Below, in pieces: positions 34,106 to 44,012 of a stretch of 64,000 nt of DNA; the first letter of the stretch is position 1, and the number at the start of each line of letters is the position of its first letter. The position numbers and the translations under genes were made by a program. Below the pieces are notes generated by a model. It was not told where the DNA came from. It ran no database searches and saw nothing but the letters and a program-made list of their open reading frames with translations. The stretch covers positions 434,001-498,000 of the forward strand of contig JAWZYV010013019.1 in the NCBI GenBank assembly GCA_038373885.1. The letters run 5' to 3'. Origin of the DNA: Cheiracanthium punctorium. Its lineage: Eukaryota; Arthropoda; Arachnida; Araneae; Cheiracanthiidae.

Positions 34106-34551
34106 CTTGCACACATAGGCGCACCCACGGAAGGGGCTATGGGGGCTCAAGCCCCCCCCCCTAAAGGTGGACAGTTAGAAGTGAAAAACTTTAAAAAATG
34201 AAAATTGTCACTAATGAATTATTACTATTATTATTATTATTTATTGTCTTCAAATTATTTCTAAAGTATTTTTTACCTAAAAAGATGTTAGTTTTTAAAT
34301 AAATACTTAGAGTTTATGAAACACTCTTAAAGTCGGTTACAATATCACTGAAAAGATCAGATAACTATTTATGACTCTATAATGAGTTTTTGCTTGTGGG
34401 CTTGTGTTGGATGGGCAAATCAAGTGGTACAGAATATTTTGACGTTATAAGAGGGTTGTAACTATTATCGATCTCACTATAACCGAGTTCAGCAGTATTT
34501 TCAGCTCAGCCCCCCCTAAACTAAAATCCTGTGTTCGCCACTGCTTGCACA
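34106..34551 (+). mobile_element. hAT-type MITE with exact 8-bp TSD (CATAGGCGC family)
   Basis: The element 34114-34543 has left end CATAGGCGCACCCACGGA and a right end matching CCTGTGTTCGCCACTG. It is flanked exactly by CTTGCACA (34106-34113 and 34544-34551). It is closely similar to 30276-30709 throughout. Confidence 0.93.
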
Positions 34552-34592
34552 TTTTCGATTTTGCTTATCTAAGGCCCATGTATAGACAATTC

Positions 34593-35285
34593 GACTAGGG
34601 CAGGGATGGGGAAACTACGACCCGCGGGCCAAATCCGGCCCGCGGATAGAATTTTAATTTGCCGGTCCAACGGAAATTTAAAAAATATATATATTTATGT
34701 ATTATATATCCTTATTACGAATTATGAAGATGGCTTGAAAAAACTGCATTTTGTGTTTGAAAGCAGATTTCAAGATTTCAGTGCCAGTCAATCAGAATTG
34801 GATATTTTTACCATGCCTTTCAACGTAAATTGGTCAGATTTGCAGCTTGAATGAATTGAATTGCAATCTGACAATCATCTCAAGCAGTTGTTTCTAAATA
34901 TGCCAGAGTTTTAGAAATCATTATCGAAAATAAGTTTTCCAAATTTAATATCTCACGCCCAGAAAATCAGTGCTATGTTTGCTTCATCTTATATATGTGA
35001 ACAAGTGTTTTCAACTATGGACCTTAGAGAGAATTCTTTCAAAAGTAGACTGACAGATGAGCATTTAGCCTCGTTCCTTAGAATCAGTGCATATCACTTC
35101 GAACCCCAATATAAGGAACTTTTAAAAATGAAATCGCAATTTTATTCATCTCATTAACATATTTAAATTGTAATACTTGAATATTGTTTTTAAGATTTTA
35201 GAAAAATTTATCTTGGCCCGCCAAACTTTTTTTTTTTCGATTTTTGGCCGGCGACCGAAAAAGTTTGCCCATCCCTGAACTAGGG
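34593..35285 (+). mobile_element. hAT element, internally deleted, with 8-bp TSD
   Basis: The element 34601-35277 has ends CAGGGATGGGGAAACT and, inverted, CAGGGATGGGCAAACT (15/16). Flanks GACTAGGG (34593-34600) and AACTAGGG (35278-35285) are an 8-bp duplication with one difference. It encodes a hAT transposase C-terminus with stops. Confidence 0.92.
34726..35157 (+). pseudogene. hAT (Charlie/GTF2IRD2-like) transposase C-terminus
   Basis: One plus-strand frame reads through three pieces separated by two in-frame stops (34852-34854 and near 34913). It gives ESRFQDF, then PFNVNW and IELQSDNHLKQ, then MFASSYICEQVFSTMD and SRLTDEHLASFLRISA. The last block is the conserved hAT C-terminal dimerisation motif of the Charlie-type group to which host GTF2IRD2 and ZBED-like proteins are related. 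The N-terminal zinc finger and catalytic Asp residues are missing, removed by an internal deletion near the left TIR. Stops make it non-functional. The surrounding TIRs and target duplication confirm it is mobile DNA, not a host gene. Confidence 0.88.
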
Positions 35286-36242
35286 GGTAGTACTAATGGC
35301 GAAAAATCCCGCATTGCAGGCAAGAAGTCCCCGTTAGCTCTGAGATACATCACTCTTAAAAAAACTCTCATAATATCGTATTCGAGTAAGATAAGACTAG
35401 CGTTGCAGCGCGGGTAAACTGTACTGTAAAGCTACTGGATTTTCTCTGCTTCTCTACTGGTTTTTCTTTCCTGGATATTCACTGGCAGGACCCCGACTTG
35501 GGGGGGGGGGATGGGCAAGGGGGGCACCATAATCAATTATGACTCAAACGAAAGGGCTGCCAAAATTAAGGTTTGCCCCAGTGACGTAACATGCAGTTGC
35601 GGCACTGTTCATGCAAAACTTAAAAGTAAGGAAATTAATGTAAAAATTATATTTCAGTGTTTCATTTCTTTTGCTATTTTTTAGAAACTTTTTAATGGAA
35701 TTGTATTTTGTCTTTCCGCTATCGTGCCAAGTTTAAAAACAATTTTGCTTTTTAGTTACAAATGAAACTGGTGTTTTATTTGCAAATAAAAAAACAAAAA
35801 TTAAATAAAAATACAATTTTTCAAAATAGAAGCTTTTTTATTATGGAGCCCTAAGAGAGTTTAAGAGATTAATGCTCCACTTGAGTTGTATTTGCTTATA
35901 AGGCATTGATTTAGTCATTAATATCTGTATTACAAAAGGTATCGAATGCTTTTTAAAATATTTTGAACATTTAAAAATTTTCATTGCTTGCAAAAGTGAA
36001 ATAGCTATATTTTTCTCGGATGTTTTCTTCGTTTTGAAACTTTCATTCATTCATAGCATATCTTTGAAAGAATAAATTTTTATTTTATGCCTTTCAGGGC
36101 TCCACAATGAAAAGCTTCTACTTTTAAAAATTGTACTTTTACTTAATTTTTATTTAGAAATAATTTTCCCCCGACCATATTTACCTCTATTGTTGCTTTT
36201 TACGAAACATTAAAACAGTGTGTCAGTTTTCTTTAAGCAACA
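35286..36242. repeat. Foldback at 35795-36155 in unassigned DNA
   Basis: The segment 35795-35852 (landmarks AAAAATACAATTTTT, AGAAGCTTTTTTATTATGGA, GCCCT) is inverted at 36096-36155 (AGGGCTCCACAATGAAAAGC, AAATTGTACTTTTA). The arms are about 60 bp with a loop of about 240 bp. A G run lies at about 35501-35510. The minus-strand frame at 35841-36050 lies in the loop and is not supported. Confidence 0.7.
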
Positions 36243-36428
36243 CCCCCAGTCATGGGCGTAGCCAGGAGGGGGATATCGGGATATATACCTCCCCCCGAAA
36301 TTTTTGGATTAGGGATGAAATTCCGTCTATTTACACACATACAAGTTCAAATCCCCCCCCCCCCGAAAAATTTTCCATTCGCATATCCCCTCCCGAAAAA
36401 TTTTCCTGGCTACGCGCCTGCCCCCAGT
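36243..36428. mobile_element. hAT-type MITE with exact 8-bp TSD
   Basis: The element 36251-36420 has ends CATGGGCGTAGCCAGGAG and TCCTGGCTACGCGCCTG, flanked exactly by CCCCCAGT (36243-36250 and 36421-36428). The repeated internal motif CCGAAAAATTTTCC is present. Both overlapping open frames are low-complexity. Confidence 0.93.
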
Positions 36429-38211
36429 AACTGAAGTTACTAGCCGCCACTGCTAGGAAAAATAGACTTACTATGGCTAAAGTAAGAGATAGAAACCGTT
36501 AGTGCGGTTGGAGAGAGGGGGGGGGATAAATCCCAGCGCGTAAAAATATTTTTAAAGTTTAACCAAGCGACGCCATTAGTAAATACCCGCTAATTGCTTC
36601 AAACAACTAATGCTAATTTAAACGAGGCCATTTCGTGCTAATCAAGAAGATTCGCTTAAGCATAACACACAATAATTATAAGTTTCAAATAATTAAATTT
36701 TTCTTTAATTACAAAAAAAGGACATTAATAACAGATTTTTTTATTATCTTATCTTTTACTTTTCCTAAGAAGCCATTATGAAAGAGATCTGTCGAAAGTC
36801 CGCGGAAAAGAACCGGATCCTGATACGAACCATTTTTTTCGCTGAACGAATACAAATATCCGTCTGAGACACGGATCTTCTTTTTCTTTTCTTTTTTTTT
36901 ACCTCCGAATATTCGAGGATACGGATATCTATTTGTAAAAGATTTTCTTTTTTTTAAATAATTCTGTGGATTTAAACTTTCTAGTTCATTCATTATCTCA
37001 TATTCTAGAACGTAGGTGAAATTTGAAAGACGTCCGGATTTTTATACCTCTTCAGCATCATTATTTATTTATAATACGTTATTTGCTACTCTTTAAGAAC
37101 ATAATTCTATTTCAATACGAAGTCTAAGAATATTTTATTCTCTATTTCTGTACTTCACAAACCATTTCCACACTTTGACGTACGTGCGCCACATATAGTT
37201 TAAATAACCTCCAAAATGGGAATTTTATTCTAGGAAGTGAAAATAGGAAAAACAGAGGGAGAGAAGTTTATTATACGCTGCGCTTAATCGAATTCCCGCA
37301 ACAGGAGAGGAAAGTTGCACAATTCTTTCTTATTCCCATTATCTTTCCCTCCTGTTACTTTTTTTTTTTTTAAACACACAAATCCCTTTAATAACCACAA
37401 CACTCCAGAAAATGATTGCAATTTATAGTCATTCCCTCCCTTCGCTATTTTTAAACAACCCCCGTTGACGTACACAAAAGCTCCGTGACGTTAAAGATTG
37501 CCCAGAATTCTTTGCGCACAAAAAGAACTAAAAGAAGAGAAAAAAAAAAAAAACCAAGATGGCGCGCGGTGCTTGGCTGAAACAAATGAAACCATTGTTT
37601 ACCGAAGTTCTACGTTCTTCGCCGGGGCTATATAAATCCCTTAATTTGTCTGGCCCAAAAATAATCAGCTTACCTCGCGTTAGCATTAATTAGCCCGGGA
37701 CGTAAGAAAATGAATTTCGCGGCAAAAGATAGGGGGGGGGGAAGGGAACTGTCAGAGGAGATTGGGGGGGGCAGGAGTAGAATGCAATATTAATTCGTTT
37801 TATTATAACGAGGTACACATATTTCTGTGGGATAATTTATTTAAAGTAATCCTGAATGCAAAAGAGGCGTTTTTATTCAAGTGTTGTCTTTCATTCTCTC
37901 TTATCCATTTTCTATAAAGTAAGCTCTCAGAATGGTAAATACATATGCATGAGTTTTTAACTAAAATTAAAATAAACCTTTCAGTTTTAAATAAAAGTGA
38001 TTTGCATTTTTATGCAATAGCCATAAACTCCACAGTTTTACGTTGTGATTGTTTAAAAATTCAAGCATTGTGTAATTCTAGGAAGACTGTGGAGCAGTTT
38101 TTTAATTTTTAATTAATTCCCTGCCCCCCCCCCCCCGTTGAGTGCAAATGCTGCAGAGCCAGATTTGAGATTTTTTTTATTATTATTGGAGTTATGGCTG
38201 CAACCACCGGA
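36429..38211. other. Apparently single-copy DNA, possible regulatory region
   Basis: There is no repeat copy of this region in the window. A TAAT-rich block at 36580-36660 and a block at 37440-37700 with CRE-like TGACGTACAC (37465) and GTGACGTTA (37484), a YY1-like CAAGATGGCG and a TATATAAAT box stand out. Poly-G runs lie at 37730-37740 and a poly-C run at 38125. No domain-bearing exon is recognised. Confidence 0.3.
37559..37693 (+). CDS. 44-codon small ORF, weak candidate
   Basis: The frame begins with ATG in the context CCAAGATGG, a good Kozak match that is also a YY1-like motif, and encodes 44 residues starting MARGAWLKQMKPLF and ending in a TAG at 37691-37693. The peptide is basic, with an amphipathic-looking start that could pass for an organellar targeting segment. 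It lies in apparently single-copy DNA. Alternatively the ATGG is part of a core promoter (YY1/initiator type) and the TATA-like box at about 37629 belongs to a different start site. No homologue is recognised; coding status is a guess. Confidence 0.18.
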   Translation: MARGAWLKQMKPLFTEVLRSSPGLYKSLNLSGPKIISLPRVSIN

Positions 38212-38763
38212 TACAGTGGGACCTCGAATTAACGAATTGATTGGGACCCACAAATCCGTTCGTTAAATCGAAGCAATTCATTAAATCGAATATCAATTTT
38301 TGTAAAGGGTATGGTATAAAAATATCAATGCAAAATATCCTTAGGTGTTGATACGAAAAAAAGAATAATTATTGTTTACTGCGAGCTTAAAAATTATAAG
38401 TTATACTTTAGGAGATCAACTTTAAAATTATCTAAATTATTTAATGTTACTTGTTTTTAAAACTTAATACATAATACATACATATTTATTGGCACTTTTG
38501 GAAAGAAATCCTTGATAGTTCTTTGTTTTTGTGGCTTTGTTTTGACTTTCCAAAGCTCTTATCGATATTAATTTTGTGTGCGAAAAATTTAAAGTTTTAG
38601 TTTTATGTGCGAATGTTATTTCAGCGATTGTTGTTCGTTAAATCAAAGCTAAAAATTCCTTAAATCAGAGCATTTTAGCACCCTTTTTGTCGGGACAGAA
38701 AAAATATTCATTAAATCGGAGAATTCGTCAAATCAAAGTACGTTAAATTGAGGTTCGACTGTA
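38212..38763. mobile_element. TA-flanked pogo/Tigger-like MITE
   Basis: Ends CAGTGGGACCTCGAATTAACG (38214) and, inverted, CAGTCGAACCTCAATTTAACG (to 38761) are flanked by TA. Further TTCGTTAAATCGAA-type words occur inside both ends. CAGT..AACCTC ends with TA targets are typical of pogo/Tigger. There is no transposase coding sequence in the 548 bp. Confidence 0.8.
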
Positions 38764-38909
38764 TTTTGACACCAACCTCATAAGGCATAAAATATTTAAG
38801 TCTAAAAATAACGAAATTTCTTCAGGTTTTGAAAGAAAGTTTTAAATTAAAATGAATGGTTTTCTAAGCAATTTTGGGGGCATTTGCTCGTCATTACGCT
38901 TGCCTATAT

Positions 38910-39385
38910 CGGAACTGGCCAAATCGTGGCTCATGCGCCAAAATTGGCGTACTGGGTGATTTTAAGTGACGTGACATCCTTGTGCCCACTTATTGTATGA
39001 TTGAGGATTTTTAAAATGATTTCGTGTTCGGAAATATTTTATTTCTTATAATTTGTATAATTTATGATGCTACGTCAGAAGGAAGCATTTTCACATCCCC
39101 AAATACATTTGCCATCAAAAATCGAACCATCTCTGATTCCTACTAAATATACGAAAAATTAATTCTAAAATCCTTTTCAACAGAACAACAATTTCGATCT
39201 ATGTTCACACATATAGGGAGTATTTTTATTACTTTTCCATCCCTAAACTAAAATCTACCCGTATTCAAATTTTCCAACCCTGCCCGCGAATATAAGGAAG
39301 TGTAAAGATGCTTGAGTTAAGTGTATAGCGCATCTGAAGCCGTCTACGAAAAAATTTTGGCGCATGCAAAAGATTCGCTACCCTG
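38910..39385 (+). mobile_element. hAT-like MITE, CAGGGCTAGCC family, copy 1
   Basis: This is a direct relative of 62135-62570 over its whole length. Shared landmarks are TATTTAATTTCTTATAATTT-like sequence, AGGAAGCATTT, AACCATCTCTRATYCC and GTATRGCGCAT. The diverged ends are CGGAACTGGCC and CTACCCTG. No target duplication survives here. Confidence 0.7.
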
Positions 39386-40084
39386 GTGTAGAGATGATCC
39401 ACTCACTCAATGTATACAGAACATTTCAAAATTCATCATCAAAATTATTGATCAAAAAGTCTTCAATAAAAATCTAAATTCATGAAGTAGGGTAACCCCA
39501 ACCCGCGTCTCTATTCAAGCCCGGATTTAGGGGAGGACAATTGGGGCTGTAGCTCTGGCGCCTCCACAGGAGAAAAGGGGTGGGGGACTTTAATAGGCAT
39601 TTTTACATATAAAATTTCCTGCAGAATACCGAATAATTAAAAAAAATCTGGGGTGACTCCACTCGACTTTAAGAAAACTTACGATTAAGATCATTACCAA
39701 GCATTTAAATAAACACTAGCGCACTTTCAAGAATTTCTCCCCATATGCCATAATGTAAAAGAAATCTTTGTCGTAGCCCTGTAAAAAAAACTATAAGTCA
39801 TATACATCAAAATCAATGCCGGTCTTGCGATGGTGGTTTATAACATATATACCCAATTTGAGCTCAATCGAGCGTCCCGTTTGGAGCTATCGTGTTCACT
39901 CGCACACACACACACACACACACGTTTATCTCCGCAAGTGTCAGAGGCAACACAACTGCTTCTTTGCTTCCATTCCGCATTACATTGGCACACAACGCAT
40001 GGTCAGTTGCGAGCCATATCGTCTTTACATTAAGAATGCAACACCAGACAAGTAAACATTATTTTTGGGGTATTATGAACTAAA
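39386..40084. repeat. Unassigned DNA with (CA)n microsatellite
   Basis: A CA repeat covers 39903-39923. The three overlapping open frames through it are artefacts of the repeat. A G run is at about 39578-39586. Confidence 0.7.
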
Positions 40085-40160
40085 TCTACCTCTACCGGGA
40101 ATCGAACCCTGGACAGTTAATCTGTGAGTTAACTCTAAACCCACTTCACCGTATAGGTAT
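40085..40160 (-). repeat. tRNA-like sequence (relic or SINE head)
   Basis: The minus strand has a B-box CAGGGTTCGATTCCCGG that folds as a T arm, preceded by GTTAACTCACAGATTAAC as a possible anticodon arm and GGTGAAGTGGGTTTAGAG as a degenerate A-box. Stem lengths are off by one, and the acceptor stem is imperfect, so it is not called as a tRNA gene. Confidence 0.4.
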
Positions 40161-41159
40161 AGTCGAAAAAATTGTTTTACTTTTTTGAAAAATTATTAGA
40201 GGTCTTCACTCTTTGTTTCCCCCCTGGTCTTCTACACCTCTAAATTCGGCAGTGTCTCTATGAGGTCTTTTATCTAGGCATTTTGTATGTGAGGTCAGAT
40301 CTCAAATGCTTAAAATCATGCTAAAGTATAACGTTTTAGACTAATGTTTAATTTTTTTAAAAAATTCAGTTTTTATCTCTCTAAAAATCGTTTATTCTAT
40401 GAAGTCTTGTCGCAAAGGCTAAAGTAAGAAAGTTTCAGGTTCATTTACTGTGTGACGGCTCATGCCTTGAAAAAGTAAAATATATGCATGCATCTATATA
40501 AATAAAATTTATTTCATATTATTAATTATGAAATAAATATATCTGCAATGCTGCACCGAAAACATTTATTCCCCCGTGACTATTTTTGCTGACAAACACT
40601 AAAGCATAAAATGAATATTAAACTCTGAAAACATTAGTCTTCGTATGAGTGCAGTTCTTCATACACTGTATAGATGACGTAGCTTCGAAAAAATCGTTTA
40701 AGCTGCTAATCAATAATAATATAAATAAAAAATATTGTTAAATCCTTGACTAAAGAAATCATCTAAGATATTCGTCAAGTCTCTAATCTAAGATATTCGC
40801 CAAGTTAATAATTACAAAATAAATCTTAAAATCCCGTTGTTTAGAATAATAATAATTAAATAAATCATGACATAATTTCTATTCCATAAATTTAAAAAAA
40901 GAAAGAAAAAGAATCCAAATCAATCGCCTAATCAACTTATAATTAGCCTAATCAACTAACTAATCAGAGAGTCCCGCTCTTCAGACGAAAATCAGACTTT
41001 TTTCACAATCACTAACGCATAAAGTAAATATGAATTTTTAAAGACTTAATCCACATGTACGTTTATTTCTTCAATCACTATATGTGACAATCTATATCCA
41101 TTGATTGATCCCGTATACTGGGCTCAACGATCTATTTGTTTATTTTTTTTAAACATATA
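40161..41159. other. No feature seen
   Basis: AT-rich DNA; no repeat partner or coding signal found. Confidence 0.5.
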
Positions 41160-41420
41160 TTTTCGTATTTTTCTTCATTCTGTTATTATATTTTTTCTTT
41201 TAATTTTTTTCTTTAACTTACCATCTCTCCTCTTAATTTTTTCTACCGCGTTCCCCTTCTTACAACTATGGGAACTCCCTTCCCTACTGTCATTTTGCGT
41301 TTCACTTTTCACTGCTGATGAAGCGTGGACCCTTTGTATGCCCTGAAACGGCACATATCGTTTATTTCTATATTTACGTGTGTTATCCGTAAGCTTCTTT
41401 ATTGTTTCGAAAATGAAGAA
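41160..41420 (+). mobile_element. Penelope/retrozyme-like unit with hammerhead-like core, diverged
   Basis: CTGATGA (41315-41321) and GAAAC (41345-41349) flank a weakly paired segment, followed by ACGTGTGTTATCCGTAAGC and CTTTATTGTTT, the same order as in the better preserved units at 43.4, 51.3 and 55.7 kb. Stem pairing is poor, so ribozyme activity is unlikely. The overlapping open frames are hydrophobic, AT-driven artefacts. Confidence 0.4.
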
Positions 41421-41619
41421 TGTTAAGGAAATTCTGTCGATTAAAAACTGTTGTATAATCGATAGCCTGCGGCCTGACTTCTTGCACACGAATATCGATG
41501 TCTGTAAGTTCATGTCTATCAAAAACAACATGGGCTGTATACTGCTCACAATTTCAAATATCTCTGTAATTTAATTTTTTTAAGGGGGAGGGGAATATTT
41601 GAAGGTAGCTATCCGCCAT

Positions 41620-41945
41620 TTGAATGATTTCTATAATAGATTACAACTATTCGAACATAATGAATAATCGATTACTCGAATGATGAATATTCACAACTGT
41701 TACTATTCGAATAGTTTTTGCGTTTTCATTATTCGAACAATAATCGCGATTTCACTATTTGAATTGCAATCGCAATTTCACACTTTCGAATAGTATCCGC
41801 GATTTCTATTCGAGATTTCGAATGCCAAGTGCTGTTCTAATACTGTGTACAGAGCATTCAAATGGATCTTTTCAAAATCGATTATCTCTGATGCATTTAA
41901 TAATCGATTAAATCGAATAGTTTTATTCATTCATCTCCATCACTA
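41620..41945. repeat. Degenerate element rich in ATTCGAATAG motifs
   Basis: Repeated TATTCGAATAG, AATCGATTA and CGCGATTTC words fill the interval, which ends TCATTCATCTCCATCACTA. This looks like the motif-rich end of a DNA transposon (possibly hAT). Boundaries are uncertain. Confidence 0.4.
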
Positions 41946-41967
41946 TTTGGTGGCCATCTTTTCAGTG

Positions 41968-42190
41968 AGCCACCATGGTCGAGTGGATAAAGACACTGAA
42001 GATGGAGTGTGGAGGCCCCATATGCGGGCCTGTCGAGCGGCCATCGATCTAATGGTCCCGAGTCGTGGGTGGTTTTCTCCAGATGTAACGTGGATACGCG
42101 TTAGAATTCCTTAAAAGGTCCTCCGACCAAGCCCTACCCCAACATTTGTAGATACCCCACAAGTAGGTTTGCTTTAATATAATACAGTGC
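41968..42190 (+). repeat. tRNA-derived SINE, copy 2
   Basis: An A-box-like TGGTCGAGTGGATAAAGACA is followed by a body sharing GATCTAATGGTC, GGTTTTCTCCAGATGTAACG, ACGCGTTAGAA and TAGGTTTGCTTTAA with 56680-56830. The overlapping 89-codon frame is a SINE shadow. Confidence 0.7.
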
Positions 42191-42323
42191 AACACTTTTC
42201 AACTCTGACGGGAGGCGTTTTAAAAATAATATAACTATTACGTGTAATAATAATAATAATAAAAAGAAAGAAATCATTTTTTAATGCCAAATTGACCATC
42301 AATGAAACAGCATGCATCATGGA

Positions 42324-42844
42324 TTAACCCTTTAACGTGCAGTGTTCCCGCTCTGGGAACACCAAACTCTCACGTTTTGACTGTTGCCAGTCACGAACAA
42401 TAGATTCGATTTCTATAAAAATAGTTGCGGGTGACATAGCTCCACGAGAATCCTTTACTTTTTAGCTTGTCATTTCCCGTAAAAAAACGGTCAGGATTCT
42501 TTTTGACAGCACTGGCATCTGCTGAAAAACGAAAGAATGCGAGAACAGCTGGATAGATTGCCCAATGCTGAAAAAAGGGCAGCCGTTGCCATCGCTCGAC
42601 TTAACTACCAGCAAGATGGCGGACGATCGAAACGCTCATCGCGGGCCACAGATCTAGAGACCCTTTTTTTGACGCAGCTGGCTGTGCCCGCGCACAGCCA
42701 GCTGTCGTCAAAAAAGGGGTCTGTAGATCTGTGGCACGTGATGAGCGTTTCGATCGTCCGCCATCTTGCTGGTAGTTAAGCCGAGCGATGGCAACGGCTG
42801 CCCTTTTTTCAGCATTGGGAAAGGGTTATGCCTCAAAGGGTTAA
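42324..42844. mobile_element. TTAA-flanked MITE, family P copy 3, with cruciform
   Basis: TTAA at 42324-42327 and 42841-42844. Ends CCCTTTAACGTGCAG and, inverted, CCCTTTGAGGCATAACCC. The centre (about 42550-42830) is a near-perfect inverted repeat with arms of about 125 bp around CAGCTGGCTGTG...CACAGCCAGCTG near 42692. The overlapping frames on both strands are mirror artefacts of the palindrome. Confidence 0.85.
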
Positions 42845-43349
42845 AAAAAAATTGTGAATAATACACACGAACATGCAAACCATGGCATATCTGATTGCTT
42901 CCTTTTGAATTGCTTCTTCTCCTGTACATGTCAATTGTGTACGGAAAGCAAATTACACTCGAATTGATCATGTTGCTGTACTTACTGCCCGCAGTGGATA
43001 CGTATTATTCATTGAGAAAAGAAAAAGCCGTTACGTGCCATGGGAAGGGAAGTAACTCTAATTAAGGCCGATTATCAGCATGATGTCGGACACATGTCAG
43101 TGCTAACAGGTATGAGGCATTGTGATTTAACATGACTAGATGTTTTCTTTTAGAGGCCTGACCTCTTTAAAAACAGAGTGTTAGGCAGAAAGGGCTACTA
43201 CCATTGTTACGTCGCTACTGAATAAGCAGAATTTTGATTTTTTTTTTTTTTTATGCGCTGATTTTGGAGAAAATTGATTTGTCTGTAGGCAAATTCCCGC
43301 TGTTTTCTATTCCTGAAAGAGAGAAGAATTAAAAAAAAAAGCATTAGAC
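42845..43349. other. Unassigned, apparently single-copy DNA
   Basis: A block at 43050-43110 contains CTCTAATTAAGG (homeodomain-like), CCGATTATCAG (GATA-like) and ACACATGTC (E-box-like) sites. A poly-T run lies at about 43238-43251. No gene is recognised. Confidence 0.3.
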
Positions 43350-43816
43350 AAAGTAGAAAATTGCGGGAGGAAAAAACACTCAAAAGACTGGTGTTAAACG
43401 ATAAAATAAATAAAAACTTTGTTTAAAATACACACATAAAATTATACTTATATCAAGAATACGATCGTTTCGACTGAAAATGCGTTCAGTTTTCATCAGT
43501 CAAAGCCCTTCGTCTCACAAAACAGTGGGAACTGGAAAAAGATCATTTTTCAGTTCCCACTGTTTAGGATTGAAAAACCGTTTTATATTTCTAACTACGA
43601 AACATAGAAGCTAAGTTATTGCAAGAAATAGTGAACCGGAAGGTAAATACCTAACAGTGGGAGCTGAAAAAGAACATCTCTTTCAGTCCCCACTGCTTTG
43701 TGAGGCGAGAGGCTTTGACTGATGAAAACTGAACGAATTTTCAGTCGAAATGATCTTGACATAATGTTATGTGTGCATTTTATATAAAGTTTTTATTTAT
43801 TTTAAAGTAGAAAATT
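43350..43816. mobile_element. Inverted pair of hammerhead-bearing units with 13-bp TSD
   Basis: The insert 43363-43803 is flanked exactly by AAAGTAGAAAATT (43350-43362 and 43804-43816). It contains two units head to head: a minus-strand core with CTGATGA at 43493-43499 and GAAAC at 43467-43471, and a plus-strand core with CTGATGA at 43719-43725 and GAAA at 43747-43750. Both have stem-II-like ACTGAA/TTCAGT pairs and outer ACACACATAAAA/TTATGTGTG and AAATAAAAACTTTG/AAGTTTTTATTTATTT arms. A fragment of repeat family T (43562-43655) lies between them. The structure fits Penelope-like insertions. Confidence 0.75.
43562..43655 (+). repeat. Repeat family T fragment inside the inverted pair
   Basis: GAAAAACCGTTTTATATTTC, AGAAGCTAAGTTATTGCAAG and GAACCGGAAGG match, in inverse, the family T copy at 44630-44720 and, directly, 6320-6390. 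It is bounded on both sides by hairpins of the form CAGTGGGA...CCCACTG. Confidence 0.75.
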
Positions 43817-44012
43817 ATTAATATCACGAGCTAATTTTTAACGTGCTGTATGCAAACGGGGGGGGGGGGGAACAATAATAAAAATCATCAGCCAGAAGGT
43901 TTTTGAGTTATAAGGTATGATCCTACTTTCGGGGTACATTTTTAAAGTAAAATTTTAATGAAAAATCCTCATTTTTAATTAAATGGGGTAAAAAACTAAA
44001 AATTGAAATGCC
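43817..44012. other. Unassigned; poly-G run
   Basis: A run of about 13 G lies at 43858-43870; nothing else is seen. Confidence 0.5.

Noticed and set aside
39816..40083. Three overlapping plus-strand ORFs
   Set aside because: Produced by the CA repeat, which is open in all frames; no conserved content.
40085..40160. Functional tRNA gene on the minus strand
   Set aside because: Anticodon arm is off by one base and the acceptor stem is imperfect; more likely a SINE head.
42537..42971. ORFs on both strands with similar peptide content to frames at 23055 and 51812
   Set aside because: They are mirror translations of the palindromic TTAA MITE; the similarity reflects the repeat.
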